Below are positions 61,653 to 64,000 of a stretch of 64,000 nt of DNA, in pieces. The notes below the pieces were generated by a model that was not told the origin of the DNA, searched no databases, and worked only from the letters and a program-made list of their open reading frames with translations. The position numbers and the translations under genes were made by a program. Every line of letters starts with the position of its first letter. The first letter of the stretch is position 1. Where the stretch lies: contig JACKAP010000018.1 in NCBI GenBank assembly GCA_020635015.1, positions 4,442 through 68,441 of the forward strand. The letters run 5' to 3'. The DNA is from Calditrichia bacterium (lineage in GTDB: Bacteria; Calditrichota; Calditrichia; RBG-13-44-9; J075).

Positions 61653-62630
61653 ATGATCAAAATCTTAATCGTATTCATACTGGTGCTGCCGGCGATTCTG
61701 TTCCTCGCCATTTATCTGCTGACCAATCCGACCTCATCTTCCTACCTTTCCAAGATCAGCATTCCGGTGAGTAAAAAGAACCTCTATGAAAGTGTGGCGG
61801 CGTTGGTCGATACCGAACAGTTCCGCAATTATCTCAATACCCGGGCCCTGAACCAGGCGGCCGAGTTCATTCAGGAGAAATTTGAGGCGAGCGGCGGCCG
61901 GGTCGATATTCAGGAATACGGTTTTGGCGATAATCTCTACAAAAATGTGATCTGTTCATTCGGCCCGGAGAATGGGGAACGGATCGTGATCGGCGCCCAT
62001 TACGACGTCTGCGAGCATCAGCCGGGAGCCGACGACAATGCCAGCGGGGTGGCCGGGCTGTTGGAGATTGCCCGCCTGCTGGGAACAGAAAAACCGGACT
62101 TGAAATGCCGGGTGGAGCTGGCGGCCTATACTCTGGAAGAGCCCCCCTTCTTTAAAACCGGCCACATGGGCAGCGCGGTGCACGCCCGCAGCCTGGCCGA
62201 CAAGTCGCTGCCGGTGCGGGAGATGATCAGCCTGGAGATGATTGGGTATTATTCCGATCAAGAAGGCTCACAGCGCTATCCGCTGGATTTTTTCAAGTGG
62301 TTCTATCCCAACCGGGGCAACTTCATTGCGGTGGTGGGCAATTTAAGCCAGTTCACCCTCACCCGGCGCTGCAAGGATTACCTGACCCAGGCTTCCCAGG
62401 TGGAAGTGTATTCCATCAACGCGCCGGCGCTGCTGCCGGGGATCGATCTCTCCGACCACCAGAGCTTCTGGCGCTGCGGCTTTCCGGCGGTGATGGTCAC
62501 TGATACCGCGTTTTACCGTAACGATAACTACCACCAGCCCGGCGATACCATTGACACCCTCGACTTCGACAAGATGGCCGAAGTGGTCAAGGGCGTCTAC
62601 TGGTACCTGATCAACCGCGCCCGGGCCTAG
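61653..62630 (+). CDS. M28-family zinc peptidase
   Basis: This 325-residue protein has an N-terminal membrane anchor or signal (residues 4-24). The M28 catalytic set is visible: GAHYDV (first His and Asp), PGADDNASGVAGLLEIARL (bridging Asp), LEEPPF (catalytic Glu and ligand Glu), a later Asp in DLSDHQSFW, and the final His in NYHQPGDT. Such enzymes are aminopeptidases or glutaminyl-cyclase-like proteins acting in the periplasm. It ends 7 bases from the convergent mscS. Confidence 0.9.
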   Translation: MIKILIVFILVLPAILFLAIYLLTNPTSSSYLSKISIPVSKKNLYESVAALVDTEQFRNYLNTRALNQAAEFIQEKFEASGGRVDIQEYGFGDNLYKNVICSFGPENGERIVIGAHYDVCEHQPGADDNASGVAGLLEIARLLGTEKPDLKCRVELAAYTLEEPPFFKTGHMGSAVHARSLADKSLPVREMISLEMIGYYSDQEGSQRYPLDFFKWFYPNRGNFIAVVGNLSQFTLTRRCKDYLTQASQVEVYSINAPALLPGIDLSDHQSFWRCGFPAVMVTDTAFYRNDNYHQPGDTIDTLDFDKMAEVVKGVYWYLINRARA

Positions 62631-62637
62631 CCGCGTT

Positions 62638-63717
62638 TCAGGATTTGCCGTTTTGACTGAAAACATAATGCGTCTCGGTGGGAAAGGCCATTTCGATGCC
62701 GGCCGCATCCAGATTGCGTTTAATGCCCATGTTGACCTGGTGAATGATCGGTTTCCAGTTCGCCAAGTCGGTGATCCAGTAGACCACTTCCAGGTCGAGT
62801 GAATAAGCCCCAAAATTGACAAAACGCACCATCACGTCTTCCCGATTGGTACCCTCCACTTCGCGAATGGTCTTTTGAATGATGTCGATCCCTTCCTCCA
62901 TCCGCGCAGCGGGGGTGTCATAGGTCAGGCCGATGTTCACTACCACCCGGCGGGCCTGGCGGGTGGAGAAATTCTCCAGCACCGTATCGGCCACTCTGCT
63001 GTTCGGGATCACAATGGTGGTGCCGCCGATGGTCTTCAGGCGGGTGCTGCGGATGCCCACCTCTTTTACGGTGCCGGACTGGCCACCGATCTCGATGAAA
63101 TCATCGATCTGGAACGGTTTATCCCAAAAGATGGAGAACCCGCCGATAATGTTCTTGACCGCATCCTGGGCCGCCAAGGCGATGGCCAGGCCTCCGATGC
63201 CCAGGCCGGCCAGCAGGGAGAGGATGTCGTATCCCAGGTTGGAGAGCACGATGATGATCGCCAGGATGGCCACGATCGCTTTGGCCGACTTCCGCACCAT
63301 CGGCAGCACCTGGTCGTCGAGCTTACTTTCCGATTTCTGCACCAGCGGCTCGACGTATTCGTGCACCAGCATGTCGATGAAGCGCAGCAGAAACCAGGTG
63401 AGGGTGATCGCCACCAGCACAAAGACCACATTATTGAAAAACAGCCCCGCAGCCTCGTTCAAGGTCAGGAAGCGGATTCCGATCCATACCCCCAGGGTCA
63501 CGGTCAGCAACACCACCGGCTCTTCGACAATGTCGATGAAATAATCGTCGAAGCGGGTACGGGATTTTTCGGTGACCTTGCGGAGTTTGGTTTTGAAAAA
63601 ATAATACAGGATCTTTCCGACGATGATACCGGCGGCAATGGTCCCCAGAAAGAAAGTATATTGTAAGATCGTATTACCGAAAAAAACCGCGTCTAAAATG
63701 GATCGAACATTCTCCAT
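62638..63717 (-). CDS. mscS: MscS-family mechanosensitive channel
   Basis: This 359-residue protein has four or five membrane helices (about 15-40, 65-85, 90-115, 140-165 and the pore helix). The pore-lining region reads LAGLGIGGLAIALAAQDAVK. The beta domain follows with GGFSIFWDKPFQIDDFIE and GTVKEVGIRSTRLK, then VIPNSRVAD. The alpha/beta C-terminal domain completes the MscS plan. It releases solutes on hypo-osmotic shock. E. coli MscS is 286 residues; the longer N-terminus here has extra helices. The leader region is a mini-hairpin array. Confidence 0.93.
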   Translation of the reverse strand: MENVRSILDAVFFGNTILQYTFFLGTIAAGIIVGKILYYFFKTKLRKVTEKSRTRFDDYFIDIVEEPVVLLTVTLGVWIGIRFLTLNEAAGLFFNNVVFVLVAITLTWFLLRFIDMLVHEYVEPLVQKSESKLDDQVLPMVRKSAKAIVAILAIIIVLSNLGYDILSLLAGLGIGGLAIALAAQDAVKNIIGGFSIFWDKPFQIDDFIEIGGQSGTVKEVGIRSTRLKTIGGTTIVIPNSRVADTVLENFSTRQARRVVVNIGLTYDTPAARMEEGIDIIQKTIREVEGTNREDVMVRFVNFGAYSLDLEVVYWITDLANWKPIIHQVNMGIKRNLDAAGIEMAFPTETHYVFSQNGKS

Positions 63718-63739
63718 GAGTAGCGTATCTCCTCCTGGG

Positions 63740-63886
63740 TTTATTTGCTCGCTAACGCGCGCGATATTTGTTCGCTGCGCTCACGATGTTTGCTTGCTAA
63801 CGCTCGCGATATTTGTTCGCTGCGCTCACGATGTTTGCTCACTTCGTTCGCGATGTTAGTTCGCTACGCTCACGATATTTAACAAA
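63740..63886. repeat. GATRTTTG mini-hairpin array upstream of mscS
   Basis: Seven or so units: GATATTTG or GATGTTTG followed by TTCGCTGCGCTCAC, CTTGCTAACGCTCGC, CTCACTTCGTTCGC or TTCGCTACGCTCAC. All linkers have the same orientation. The remaining bases to 64000 are AT-rich and end in CGCACTCCGCACTCCGCACT, an unrelated short tandem repeat. Confidence 0.88.
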
Positions 63887-64000
63887 CTATATGTATTTGA
63901 TATACCTAAAAAAATGTTTCGCTCCACGCTCCACATTTTTCACATTTCCCTTTGCCCTCCACTCATTAAATCTTTTATTCCGCACTCCGCACTCCGCACT

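Overview
The window looks like a chromosomal segment of a Gram-negative bacterium of the FCB group, probably from a candidate phylum near Calditrichota, KSB1 or Ignavibacteria. This is inferred from several things seen together: a large secreted protein with a type IX secretion (T9SS) C-terminal sorting domain, a DUF4835/PorD-like protein, a TamA-TamB outer-membrane pair, a heptosyltransferase (LPS core), hslVU, rpoN, and a bacillithiol-type YtxJ protein. No rRNA or phylogenetic marker tree was available, so the phylum is a guess. Coding density is high and GC-rich.

Region 1 (1-10287) is the right end of an integrative mobilizable or conjugative element. A tightly overlapping plus-strand operon encodes two proteins of unknown role, a Ycf46-like AAA ATPase, a DegT/DnrJ-type PLP enzyme, a small membrane protein, a ribbon-helix-helix-like protein, a VirD4/TraD coupling protein and a MobF relaxase-helicase. 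An excisionase-like protein and a tyrosine recombinase follow. The recombinase gene abuts the 3' end of tRNA-Lys(TTT), the likely attachment site. The left end and any mating-pore genes lie outside the window.

Region 2 (10591-15631) is housekeeping: a DUF2203 protein, an alpha/beta hydrolase, ytxJ, then recR, ybaB, dnaX and the 4.5S SRP RNA on the minus strand. dnaX carries an A7 run followed at once by a -1-frame stop, which predicts tau and gamma products. Region 3 (16075-20292) is the 1,405-residue ASH-repeat T9SS cargo protein. Region 4 (20675-32603) is a glycan assembly cluster: GT-A-like, GT4, GT87-like, GT2, GT10, GT39-like, another GT4, a GT4 fragment, GT62/Anp1 and a flippase-type ABC exporter.

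Region 5 (32863-46234) contains class I aldolase, the PorD-like protein, ychF, rnhB, a YkgJ protein, a DUF1232 protein, an M50-like protease, two LMW-phosphatase-fold proteins (one lacking its catalytic Cys), a TsaC/YrdC-family protein, a GT9 heptosyltransferase, argF and hslUV. Region 6 (46593-63717) contains rpoN, an adenylating ligase followed by an aldehyde dehydrogenase-type reductase, tamB-tamA, an RNA methyltransferase homologue lacking its catalytic Cys, an iron-type alcohol dehydrogenase, a PQQ-like beta-propeller protein, an M28 peptidase and an MscS channel.

The intergenic spaces are full of short repeats of several kinds. There are hexamer, heptamer and octamer microsatellites, arrays of a constant linker alternating with variable mini-hairpins (GATRTTTG and GTCATT families), a 28-bp palindrome present twice, and inverted-pair elements. 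They often sit exactly at gene ends, and they flank individual genes of the glycan cluster.
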